This document shows, piece after piece, positions 35,245 through 47,250 of a stretch of DNA of 64,000 bases. The position numbers were made by a program, and so were the translations under genes. The stretch comes from Medicago truncatula. Its lineage: Eukaryota; Streptophyta; Magnoliopsida; Fabales; Fabaceae. The stretch covers positions 50,865,762-50,929,761 of the forward strand of contig NC_053042.1 of assembly GCF_003473485.1 (NCBI RefSeq). Direction: 5' to 3'. The notes below the pieces were generated by a model, which saw only the letters and a program-made list of their open reading frames with translations, was not told where the DNA came from and did not search any database. Position 1 is the first letter of the stretch. Every line of letters starts with the position of its first letter.

Positions 35245-36658
35245 TTTTTTAAAATTTTATCCGTAGAACCGAATATACCTATTGTCAAAATTCAAATATC
35301 ACAAACTAAAAAGAAGTCAAAACCATTGCTATTCCACTCTAGATAGTCAAAAATAATTTGAATAAAATAGTCAAAGTAAACTAGTCCATCATCACGGCCA
35401 CAAGGTTTAGGGTTCTAGAAGAATTAGAAAAGTATCTCTAACTCAATAGTACTTCTTAGAAAACTTTTTTTTTTTGCTAAAAAATACTCCCAAATAGAAA
35501 ATCACGCATCTCCATATTCTTCTTAATCAAAACTCAATCAATATTAAATTAAATATTGGAACCCAACATATTCATCCACTTCATCAAATTCTAAATTAAA
35601 TTCAAATGCTTCATGAGATCAAGAAAGAAAGGAAAAAAAAAAAAAAACATATTTCTCTTTTTAAAGCCAAAACTAAAAGTCATGTCTCATCAATTTTCAT
35701 GGTTTCATTTTTGAAAAAATACAAAAGCAAATCTAGAAAGAAAAAAGAGACAACAGAGCTAAATTTGTGTAGCATTTAATTTTCTTTTTTCTCCTTTTTG
35801 TTGTTTGTGCTTGGTGAGTTTATGGATTTTGAGGTTAATGGTTTGGAAGAATCTAATTTTTTTTTTTTTTTTAAGAAAATGGAAAATGAAGATTTGAGTT
35901 TATCGAAGATAAAGATGGGTTGGGATTTTTATTAAAATTTTGCGTTAATAATAAAAATAAAATTACCCCCTATGTCTCGTTATAAGTGAGCTTTTTTTCC
36001 TTTCACACATAAAAAAGAAAATAGTAAGTGAAAAACAGAGAAAAATGATTTTAAGTGTCTTAACAATTATCGATGAATTCTCCATTATCCAATTAATAAA
36101 TTTTAGAATCTCATTTTGGGTGTCCGTGTGGGGCTTAATTATCATATGGAAAATGTTAACAAATGCACTTAAAGCATATGAAATTTGTGTATTCAACAAA
36201 TTGAAACATTAAAAAGCAACTTTATTTACATGAAAGTTATCAATTGTTTCTATTTTTGAATTCTTAACAAGTGTCGTAACCCGTATCCTTATATGGGATC
36301 GACACTAATAAGATAAGAAGGCTGCCGTCGTACAAGGTTAATGGTTGACACCTTAGCTTCAACCAATCATTCCAATAATCGCATATTCGAAGCTTCAAAT
36401 TATTTTCAATTATGCCAAGACAAACATAAAAAAATTAATTATCTTATTTCCAATGACGCCTAGACAAACAACAAAATTAACATCCAAACCAAATAATCGC
36501 ATATTCCAAGTTTCAAACTCTTTTATGTGCATGCACGGGTAGGATCCAAACACCAGAAACAACACTGATGACCTGTAGTAATTCTACTTCTCAAGTATGT
36601 TAAGTATTTAAAATCTACTCTATACTGAAATCATGGTATACAGCATTTCTTCTATCTT
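35245..36658. other. Intergenic DNA and cyclin T 3' region
   Basis: AT-rich, with long poly-A and poly-T runs (35634-35647, 35857-35873). A GTGTCGTAACCCGTATCC segment near 36272 looks like a repeat fragment. No gene recognised. Confidence 0.45.
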
Positions 36659-39600
36659 CTAAAAGAGCTCCATTAACTGCTGAGAGACATCTGCATCAAT
36701 GTGAGAATTGATATCAGTAACTAATAAAAGCATATTCAAAATACTTGAGTCAGTCACAAATTTTCAAGACAATTCTCTGACAAGGTGATACAAGATGCCA
36801 AAGCTATGGTATAACTTCAAACTAGGACGAATTTCTAAGTTTCAAATGGATAAGTAAAACAGACACTTCATTATAAGATATAATCAAAAGAAATCAGAGG
36901 CTTGACCTCAAATAAAGATCCCTTTTTTATTCGAAAAACAAATTGTTCACCTGATAGCTGGTATTTTTTCTGTGCAAGAATTTGACCTAATAAAATATGT
37001 TATTCATAAATCTTACCAAACTACAATTTATTTATCTAGTGCTGCTACATGACAATTATAACAAGGAAAGGAGTGTAGTGTACCTTGAAGAACAGATGGG
37101 GTTGCCTGAAACTCTTGCCAGATATTCTTATAGGCAGCAAGGTCCATGTTCAAAAACTTGGCAGCAAGGTAAGCAGCTCCAGCAGCAATTTGATGAGGTT
37201 TAAATTGAAGCCAAAGAGAGCTACGAAGCCTGCAAAAAAAAAAAAATCAGCTTCAGCAAGGAAACACATCAATACCACTAACATTGCTAAACACAAACAG
37301 AGACAATGATACATACATAAGTACACAAACTAACCATTCGAGGCAACACTAAAAGAAGATTCTCTCGGACAACTAAAGCATATGTTGCAACCATGGCTGA
37401 TCATGTCAGCTATCATAATGAACAGTAATATGAACTAAAAATTGTGAATTGTATTCAACATTCATACCATGTTCCTTACCAACTATAATAGCAGCAACTC
37501 AGGAAGAATACTATGCCAAGAATCTGTGTAGGATTGTTGATAAGAGTACCAAACTATTAGCACTATCTTACACACATTTAGAGAACTTATCAGACTTCCA
37601 GACCCAACTCTGCTGTGGGAGGCTCTAAACTCCAGAAACTTATGCAATGAAAATATAAGAAAGCATGCATTGAGGGCTGCTCATTCCAAACAAATGAATT
37701 TTCGAAGCTAAGGCCAATGCCACCTCTTGTCAAGATTTTTTCTTGGAGAGCCTTGCTACCATGTACATTGGGATACTTATAATGAATGCAACTTATTCCA
37801 CACACAACAGAATAACCCAAAATCCAACCACTGTGTGGGAATAGGAGAAATTGAACTGTCTATGCCCAAAAGGAAAATACTGAAGCAAAAACCCTCTAGA
37901 TGACTTGATTACGAAGTATATATGAAAGACACGAGGACAATTTTTCAAGTTCAGTTTTAGAATGATCTTAAAACTTCCCCATATTCCCCTACCACTTTTA
38001 TTAGGTTCAACAGTAGAGAGATCCGTTTTGTGGCAACAGAACACCGCCACAAGAAAGCCTCCAGATCTGAAATCAGGGGAGGTACAAACTGAGCTAAAAA
38101 ACCACATGTTGCATCCATCTAAGATACAGACTCCCCTTTCTGAGGTGGAAAACAATTAAATAGAACGGCAGACAAAAAATTTCTCTTTTCCCACCCTCCT
38201 TATCATTCAATGCCAAAGCACATGAAAATTATGGAGTACATTACAATACATTATAATATCCAGTGAGTTCATTGAAGGTTCAAGTTGTTATCAATAAAAT
38301 CCAATACAAGAGAAGGGTAGAGATCAGAAGGGCATCAATTCACAACATAGTAGCACCTGTGCAAAACTACTCTCAAGCAATATAATCATGTTACAATCTA
38401 CATTGCCAAACCCAGAATAAGAGAGTAAAGAAGGCCACACAGTTCACAATCCATCCAACAAAGATCTTTAAGTACATTTTGAGTATTTGAACTCATAAGG
38501 GAGCAAACTCATTTTTTATACACGACTATTCAACTTATTAGACCCTCAATACAAATGCATAACAGTGTGGTACCACCAGTATTGATATTTCATGTTGATG
38601 CTGACTCATTTGAAGTATAATACATGTCTACCACTAAATGCCAAATGATGAGATGAAAGGAAAATGTGAGCAGTTTCCAAGTTAAGGCTTGAATTTACAA
38701 GACTGACAACATATATTGTGGAAGATAATGTGAATAATATAAACCAGCTACGACATTTATGGATTGGACACAATGGCAAATCAATAACAAATGCATTTCC
38801 TGGGTTTTTTTCCTTCCTATAAAATGATTTTTTCTGTAAAAAAAAAAAAAATAGTGCATACATTAATTGATCCAAAACAAAGAAATAACGATATTGACAC
38901 AACCAGATTTTCTTTTGAAAACAGAAGCACAATTGTGTTCCCAGAACAATTTGAACAAATTTCAAATCTAAGAGGAAGACTACAAAGCATAACATTAAGT
39001 ATAAGATCATGACACAATCACAGGAAACTACCAAGACACAAATCATTGATTGATAGTGCCAAGCATCTAATCTTTCAGACATCTACTATCAAATGTAAAA
39101 TACCTATATTTAACCTAATGGCATTTCAGATTTTCAACAACATTCATAATTTTGGCTAAAACTTCGGTTACCTATATTTAACCAAGTGGCATTTCAGATT
39201 TTCAACATCATTCATATTAAAACTTCAATTCAAACAGAGGATTATCAAAAACATGGACAACAATATCCAACTATCAAGAATGAATCCCTAGTAATGTTTA
39301 AAGTTAAAACAGAATTCAAAATAATTCAATTGTTTTTTCCAATGAAAGTAAATCAAGTATGTAAATGAACAAAGAAACAACTATTTGAACAGGTGGAAAG
39401 TGTAAGAGATGGCATTAACAGGACCATCTGAAAGGGAAAAAAAATAAAGGTCAAGCTGTTCAACATTAAACCAGTTTTTTGCCCGGGAACAATTTTGTCC
39501 ATCAAATCAATTTATAGACCGAAGTAGAAAGTTTCCTTCAATTTTATTTTAAAAAAACACAAACACAGCCATCAGGCAGCAGAGGGTCTATTTTTATTTT

Positions 39601-42241
39601 TATATAAAAAGCATTCCTGAAGCAGAATAAAAACCCATTTTCCTTCCTACTATTGTTGTCAAATAGTAGTGCTATTGTGTGGCAGAATTTGAACAAATCT
39701 CAATTGTCCCACAACACACTATTATTTAGCACAAAGCATTGTCAAATAGCGGCAAGATAGCACAGTAGCATAGAGGAATTTGAACAAACTGCTACTTTCT
39801 GCAAACCGCAATTGACAACTCTGCTTCACAACATAAATTGACTCTGGTGGAAAGGAGTGGTTTTGATTAATGAGTTATGAGTTACGAATAACCAAAACTC
39901 GTTTATGACAACCATAGACCGGAACCATATTTGAAATTCATACTGTCAGCTTATTTTTGGTTGGCTTTTGAAACAAATTATTTATCATCTTCATGTCATC
40001 CAGGTCACTAAAGCTTGTCGTCAGCCCTGTTTGGCCAACTGTAATCAGCACAAACAACAACACAATGAGGGTTTAACAGAAAATATCTGTTGGGGGCATA
40101 GGGCTCCTAGTTTAGCCCAAAGAAAAATAGGGTCATATTCATGGTAAAGCAATCCATTAACATCAGCAATTCAACTTCACATGTAAAACAAAACTTTCCA
40201 AGAACAGCATATCAATCCGCCAGCTAAGAATATCATACAAGCCAGCATGATAATCTTGTGAAGATCCTGCAATTATATGCATGCCAAAACAATCAATATC
40301 CCATGACAAATAACTACACAGAGAAGTTGGGCTATTGAAAAATACTGTGAATCAACATTATTTTGGACCAAAATTTTGGAGGGCCGCCAAGGGATCTTCC
40401 TTATCGACAAGATCTCCACACCTCTAGACATGATAATTTCTTGAGATTTATCACTCAATGCCCCATGTTCTGTTTCCTAGACTAGGCTTTCATTCAAGTC
40501 ACTCGTTAGATAACTGGCTAGTCAGAACCAATAAAAGGGATACCTGAATAGGGCACCATCACCAGCTCAGAACATCACATACAAGTTTCATTTGAGTGGA
40601 ACTAATTTTACCCTCAGAGATAAACGGTATAAACAAACATCACTGCTGCAATCATAAAGTTGTAAGATTTAAAATAAGAAAACTTACCCTTCACTGACCA
40701 AGTTTAACGCCATATTCACCAAAACGGTCTTTGAAAGACCTAATTTGTTCAGAACAGATGTAAGAGGTGCGTATGGATGCTGTACACCGAGTTCAAAATT
40801 TAGAGTAGTGAGTATCAACTGTTCAGCTTCAAGCACCCGTTCACGATACTGTTCAAACCAATCCTGTAGAAAACACAAATCAAGTCAATATCAATGAAAA
40901 TTACAACCAAAGTTTGACGAGTATCAACCGATAACAAGAGGTATAAGGATTATGGATCAATCCAAGAGAAATGCTGATTTATTTGAACTGACATTATATT
41001 CAATAATTGTACCCATCTTGAACTTTACAGTGATTCAGCATACATAGTCATGGGTAATTTCATAAACATAACAAGCATAGTACAAAAGAGGAAAGAATTT
41101 AGGGTAGTTTGAAGTATACTCACAACAGGAAACCAGTAGGATAAGAAAGCAAAATCTTGTTTGTGTAAGAGTTCACTGGATGTTCTCAATACGCTATTCA
41201 AAGGGCATGGAGATTCTTCAGACTTCCCAGCAAGAAAAAGAGCAGCAGTAGCTATCAACTGCAACAGAGATCAAAATTAATAAAAACACAGCAGACCATT
41301 CTTAAGTTAATTGAAATAAAATACATAGCACTAACACCTTCATAGATATGAGCAACAAATTTTTTTTGAATTTTCTAGTAGTAGAACAAATTGCATGCAT
41401 GTTGTAGTTCTAACTGAAACATTTCGTAGGAAAAGTAAAGCATGAATTTAGAACTAGGGCAGAGTTAAAAAACTCACAAATCTGTCATGGCAAGCATGCG
41501 ATCGCCGAACAAAAAAACGGTGGCACAGAACCATGGATGTCCCAATGGTAGTTTGAGGCCTGTAAACAAACATGATACAATGTTAGCTTAACAATAAATT
41601 AAAACTAATCCACAAAACAAAAACATAAAAAAATATAACTAGTTGAATCTCCTAAAATGACTATATCCATGTGACTAGCAATGTGAATCTTACATCTCAA
41701 GCCTTGTTCCGAGATTCTGAAGGAAGGCACAATAAGAATACCGCAAGTGTGTTTCATGAAGCACATCAATGCCATCTTTTCTTGATGGAGAGTTTCTATC
41801 AATATCATCCCTTGACATAAAGATAGGCTTATCATCATCAAATATAGAGAAATCGGGCTTCAGGCTAGCTGAGGTAGAGTTATAAGCAATGGATCTTGCA
41901 GGATAAGCTTGAAAATTGCGGGATGAAGGGATACTGTCATAGACTGTGGCTGGAAGAGTGAACTTCTGGCTTTCTCCACGAACAGGAGCTGAATATTTTC
42001 TCTTCTTCAGAGATGACGAGGCAACATTGGCATAATTAGAATAGTCAGCATTGCATTGGTTGAAGTTGCCACCATAGTAGCCAAAGTTGGCCTGATTGTG
42101 ATTGTCATAGTAGTTGTTATAATTCCTCTGATTATAATGGTTTCGGCTTCTTTTCCTATCAGTGTTGTTTCCATCATAGGTGGACCGATAACCACCGTTT
42201 AAATTACAGTCTTCAGCTTGAAAATTCCGAACAAAAGACAT
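36659..42241 (-). CDS. Cyclin T (P-TEFb cyclin, CYCT1-3-like)
   Basis: Nuclear cyclin that partners a CDKC kinase to phosphorylate the RNA polymerase II tail during elongation. Six exons: 42241-41694, 41559-41478, 41258-41124, 40863-40688, 37229-37084, 36690-36659. They join in frame to 372 aa. Residues 1-140 are an Asn/Tyr/Ser-rich, low-complexity head. The cyclin box runs from about 160 to 310, with [57 protein letters not shown] and, in the second fold, [16 protein letters not shown]. The protein stops soon after the box (QQLMELF), without the long C-terminal region of CYCT1;4/1;5, so it fits the short CYCT1;3 type. A 3458-bp intron (37230-40687) separates exons 4 and 5. A start 5 bases after an acceptor implies a spliced 5' UTR. 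Confidence 0.92.
39101..39217. repeat. 68-bp tandem duplication in cyclin T intron
   Basis: TACCTATATTTAAC...GGCATTTCAGATTTTCAAC recurs with a 68-bp period, the second copy slightly diverged. It lies in the long intron between exons 4 and 5. Confidence 0.8.
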
Positions 42242-42246
42242 AATTC

Positions 42247-42752
42247 CTGCAAAATCATATAACCCAACAAAATTATAAATACAATTAAAAACAACTATAA
42301 TCTCTCCTACATAACGTTAATGAAAACACACATAACTTTTCCATTCAAATAACATTCATGTGCTGCAGAAAAATACAGGACATTACAATTTCACCATATG
42401 CCTCCAACAACCAATGATCGATTATAAGAAAGGGGCAAAAAAAAAAAAAAAAATCACTGTAACAGATTCAGTATATAACAAGTCCAATTAATATTTAAAA
42501 TAACTAAGTTTTTGATATATCAATTAATAAACCATCTACCTAATTATACAATGTTTAGGATTCCCCACAAATTTACCACCAAAAAGCACACAATTTCAGC
42601 ATGAATTGCAGCATCTGATTCCATAACGATCGATGAAAAAAACAGATAAATCAAAGATGGAGTTTTACTGGTGTGTGTGAATTATGAAATCAAACAATCA
42701 GAAAATTGAAACAAATTGATGATGAGATGATAGGATATGGAAGATTGCATAC
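42247..42752 (-). other. Intron in the cyclin T 5' untranslated region
   Basis: Read on the minus strand, CTCAG|GTATGC at 42753/42752 is a good donor, and TTTTTGCAG|GAATT ending at 42247 is a good acceptor just upstream of the ATG. The first exon would be non-coding, from about 42850 to 42753. Inferred from splice signals only. Confidence 0.6.
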
Positions 42753-42753
42753 C

Positions 42754-45446
42754 TGAGGAAGCAGCGAAGTGGATCTGATGAATTGATCGATCGAGATCGG
42801 TGATTGGAATGGGAAAAGGGGAATTAGGGTTTTGAAAAAGAAGGGGTAGCTTGTATTTCAAGGTCAGAAAAAGGAAAGTAAATATGGATTAATCTAAAAC
42901 GGCAACGCATTATCCACGTTTTAAAACTTGGGTTAGGTTTAGTTGGTAATTCATGGCCCATCCCACCCTTCATTTACTAACTCTTTTTTATCTTTGGATA
43001 TATTCATTTCTCACTTGAGTTTCTAAATGTGATTCTTCGAGTCTAGCTTCTTTTGTTATACTCGTGGATATATATCTAAATAAAGGATTTTTATTTTGAA
43101 GGATGACAATTTGATTTACAAAAAACTCTAGATTTGGATTCTTTAAGGGTGTGTTTCATTTGCTAAAAAATAAATGACATGACATGACAACTTCAGTTGT
43201 ATGGTGTTTAATTTGTAAAATTGTTTATGGGACATGACAAACTGGAGGTAGGTGACAAGACAAAAACTAAATTTTTTTCTCTCATTAAAACCTAGTACAA
43301 CTTTTTGTCTCACGTGTTAGTTGTCTAAAATACCAAAATAGTCTTTTGTACATAAAAATTGTATAAGATCAAAAATTATTCAATATCGTAAATGTTTGTC
43401 ATGTGTCGTTCTGCCTTGTAATGTGTTGGTCTCTCTTGTGTTGTTTTGTCCAATGCTTACTATTTAGCGGTCAAATGCAACCTAAGTAATATAATTTTCA
43501 ACTTTTTATGTATTTAGGCAAAAAAAGAAAAGGGGGAGGGGGTATTTTTGTCTTTACAACATATCGTAAATGCACTTGCACACTTAACATTTTCTCTCGC
43601 TTAACAAACTTATGATGCCTAAATGCAGGACATGTAAGAAATTGCTTTAGGCAATCCAAATCTGAAAAACTGATGCTAAAATTAAAATCGTGTTCTTGCG
43701 TTATTTTAGTAGTCATCATAACCAGTTACTCAACTAGTTAGAGTTGTCCTAAGTTTTACTCAAATGGTAAACTAAGTTAATAACTCAAATGGATTCCACC
43801 CTTTACATATTCATTCCCTTGTTTCTTCCTCTCTTTCTTCTACACACGCTTGTTGCAAACTTCCAATAACCGGTGTGTAAAAGCTCCTAACATGACATTG
43901 ACAACTTTTAATTGCAACTAAAGAGAAAAAACATTGTAGACGCTACTAGAAGAGAACATAAATCTTTTTATTTTCTTGTCACATTCAATATATCGAAATA
44001 ATTCAAATATGTAATATACCTAAGCTAACATTAATCATGCATATGCAAGAACAATACAAAATATTGACAAATATGAATCATTTTATTTTGGCTGAAGATA
44101 TTTATCGAATTTGTGTAGGTAATTTTGATCTTCCTATAAACAATACTTTAAAATTATTAAAGTCTAGTTACTTACTTGGTATTTGATGGGGAGTAACGAT
44201 TTCAAGCTAGGAACCAAACTTGGCACATGCAATTTATCACCTTTGTCCCATAACTTATTGAGTTGACAATCTTGTCATTTTTGTTTTCTTCGTTGTTAGG
44301 CCTACCAAAGTGTTTTTACTTCACCCTTCTATATAAGATTTGGATACCTAATCTTTGTTCCTAGTGATATTTGTTGGGTAAAAGTCAAATGTATTAGTAT
44401 CAAATAAATAAATATATAGATTTAGATCAATGGTTGACATTTAATTAATTCTACCTTGCTTGAAAACTTCATAAGTGAGAGAATCAAACTACAGAAAAAT
44501 GATCATTCTATTCTTAACATTGGCTTCAATTTCACAAGTGGTGCTAACTTCACCCTCAATCTCAAGTAGATTATACTTCATATCCTCCAAGTCGTGTATA
44601 TCAAAGGTCATAGTCTAAAAAGTCTTATACCTAGCTTGAACGGGGAATCAGATTCCTCGTTGTTACAGCAGGGTGTTGTAACTGATCTAGGCCATTCAAT
44701 TTTAAATTGATGGCTGAGATTATTTTACTGTGTGAAACCGTGATTAAATATGGACCGACTGATCTCATATTTACGTTTGAGATGTGCTACTGCGTGTAAT
44801 ATTTACAACACCAAATCCTAATTCCTTGAACGGAGGCCTAAAACACAACACAAAGTAAGCATGCTAACTAACATAAACTTTTAATGAACTTTTGATTATT
44901 AGTGACATATTTAAGTGTTAGAAATACTTGTTGTAAAACTATGGTTGTGATTTGTTTTGCAGAAACTCGTTGTAAAATCATAATTATGTTAAAATCCATA
45001 ATATCAATATGTTAATATATTAGTTTATTCATCCTTGAACATAAATCATAAAGTAATTATGTCAAAAAGATCTCATTAAAACCTAAAATAAAAATATATA
45101 AATTTACAAGAAAATAGCTAGCTAGAAACAATTGTATTGACACTTGTCCAAGTCAAATCATGATTTTTAAACAAAATTAGACATGAATGAACCATCTATT
45201 TAATTTTTAAGCACAAAACTTTAAATTAAAAAATCTAAACAAAAACTACAAGTTAATTATGAAAATACAGGGGAAACTGATACTACTAGTATGCAATCAA
45301 ATGTTTAAAATTTATGATTATTTTATAAAACTAATAAAATCGAACAAAAGAGGTTATAATATAAAATTTCATCAATGGAGAATCAATATCAATGGGAAAA
45401 ACATACACATATATTTATTAAAAAAAAAAATACACATATAAAATGC
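42754..45446. other. Cyclin T promoter side and gene-free DNA
   Basis: The first 100 bases are probable non-coding exon 1 and promoter of cyclin T. Beyond that the DNA is AT-rich, with no credible gene. Confidence 0.45.
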
Positions 45447-45650
45447 TATGAAAAATCGCCAAAAGTTAAATTCTTTCTTCCCCACCATGTATCATACAAA
45501 AAAATTGTACTCAATCAAGTAAATTGCAAAAATACAAATATCGACGAATTTAATACCTAATTCAAGGATGAAATAGATGCAACACTAGAGAAAAAAAGAA
45601 GAAAAATGCATATAGATCTTATAGGAAAAAAAATATTGACACTCATACCC

Positions 45651-45930
45651 TGTCATCCTCTGTGAGTTTTCCACTCAATTCGACTACATTTGTCCCATCG
45701 ATGAGCCTCGTATCTACATGTCCACCCATGCCTTCAAAATGAACAAACCCTAAGTGAAATTGAGAAAATCGGTAAATAGCGATGGAGAAATACCTGTATT
45801 GAGAAAATGTAATTGAAAACGTGGTTATACCAAAACTTATGAAAGTCCTTGGTTCAAATGTGTCAAAATCTTTATCGACTTTTGAACGCCGATTTTGCAG
45901 TAATAGAGGAAGATGACGAGTAAGTTTCTT
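45651..45930 (-). pseudogene. Unidentified gene fragment, unit 1 (two exon-like blocks)
   Basis: Minus-strand block A (about 45930-45836) encodes LTRHLPLLLQNRRSK...EPRTFISF and ends at a GT. Block B (about 45752-45651) begins after a CACTTAG acceptor and encodes FVHFEGMGGHVDTRLIDGTN and VVELSGKLTEDDR, ending at GTATGA. Joining at these sites keeps frame. Unit 2 (46782-46503) keeps the same frame with mostly conservative changes (for example VHFEGM to VRFEGI), but has a stop codon just upstream of block A. I do not recognise the protein. It has no clear start or downstream exons here, so it is called a fragment. Confidence 0.5.
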
Positions 45931-46502
45931 TTGCGCGAATTGCAAATTATAATAATAAAAACCTAAATAAAATAAAATTAAAGATAGTCATAATGAAGTG
46001 GAGAACTCAAAATAATTTGATGAATGGTTGACACGTGGCAATGAAGAGGCCATTCTCTTATTTCCTTTTATATATAAAGACAAGTCAAAATCTTTATTGA
46101 TGAAGATATAAAGATTTGGAGAAAAATAGTGAGAGAGTATAATATTTTACACATGTCCCCTCATCACTCTTATCTTTTTCATTCTACTTTGAGTACATCA
46201 TCTCCATCTCACCCCTAAAATCCTCCTTCATTAGTCTATAGTTCTCTACCTCAATTTAAACTTATGAAAAATTGCCAAAAATTCAATCCATTCTTCCCCA
46301 CCATGTAGCATAAAAAGCAATTGTACTCAACCAAGTAAATTGCAAAAACACAAATATTAACGAATTTGATACCTAATTCAAGGATGAATAGATGCAACGA
46401 TAGAGAAAAAAAGAAGAAAAATGTATATAGATCTTATAGGGAAAAAAAAAATATTGACACTTAAAAGTAAAAATGACTAGGTATGTAAATCATACCATGT
46501 CA

Positions 46503-46782
46503 TCCTTTGTGAGTTTTCCACTCAATTCGACTACATTTGTCCCATCGACGAGCCTCGTATCTGCAAGTCCACCTATGCCTTCAAAACGAACAAACCCTTG
46601 GTGAAATTGAGAAAATAGGTAAAATAGCGATGGAGAAATACGTGTATTGGGAATGTAATTGAAAATGTGGTTATACCAAAACTTATGAAAGTCCTTGGTT
46701 CAAATGTGTCAAAATCTTTATCGGCTTTTGAACGCCGATTTCGCAGTAATAGAGGAAGATGACGAGTAAGTTCCTTTTACGT
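46503..46782 (-). pseudogene. Unidentified gene fragment, unit 2
   Basis: Tandem copy of the fragment at 45651-45930. Block A reads LTRHLPLLLRNRRSKADKDF and block B reads FVRFEGIGGLADTRLVDGTN. The reading frame is preserved inside both blocks; an in-frame stop precedes block A. The donor-like GTATGA follows GATGACATG. Confidence 0.5.
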
Positions 46783-47250
46783 GAAGTAAAAATTATAACA
46801 ATAAAAACCTAAATAAAATAAAATCAACGATAGTCATAATAAAGTGGAGAACTCAAAATAATTTGATAAATGGTTGACACATGGCAACGAAGAGTCCATT
46901 TTCTTATTTTCTTTTTTACATATAAAGATAAGTCAAAATCTTTATTGATGGAGATATAAACATTTGAAGAAAAATAGTGAAAGAGTATAATTGTACACCT
47001 GTCCCCTCATCACTCTTATCTTTTTCATTCTCCTTTCAGTACATCATCTCCATCTCACCCCTCAAGTCCTCCTTCATTAGTTTATAGTTCTGTACCTCAA
47101 TTTAAACTCTTCTATATGCTCCTACCTATAAAAAAATCGCCAAAAATTCAATCCCTTCTTTCCCACCATGTAGCATGAAAAACAATTGTACTCAACCAAG
47201 TAAATTGCAAAAACACAAATATTGAAGAATTTGATACTTAATTCAATGAT

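Larger units (their letters stand above)
45447..47250. repeat. Tandem array (about 2.15 units of 0.82-0.86 kb) carrying a gene fragment
   Basis: Unit 1 starts near 45447, unit 2 near 46264, and a partial unit 3 near 47128. Each begins with an AATCGCCAAAA-type segment followed by CCCACCATGTA. Units 1 and 2 are close to 90% identical by eye. Both contain, on the minus strand, the same two coding-like blocks (see separate entry) and, on the plus strand, a TATATATAAAG motif (46070 and 46918). Confidence 0.85.

Noticed and set aside
37962..39082. Frames of 65-158 codons in the cyclin T intron
   Set aside because: Hydrophobic or low-complexity, without homology, and contained within a well-supported intron.
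41478..41559. A possible one-base frameshift in cyclin T exon 2 at a run of seven A
   Set aside because: With seven A the frame and the [10 protein letters not shown] motif are intact and the exon phases agree, so no break is needed.
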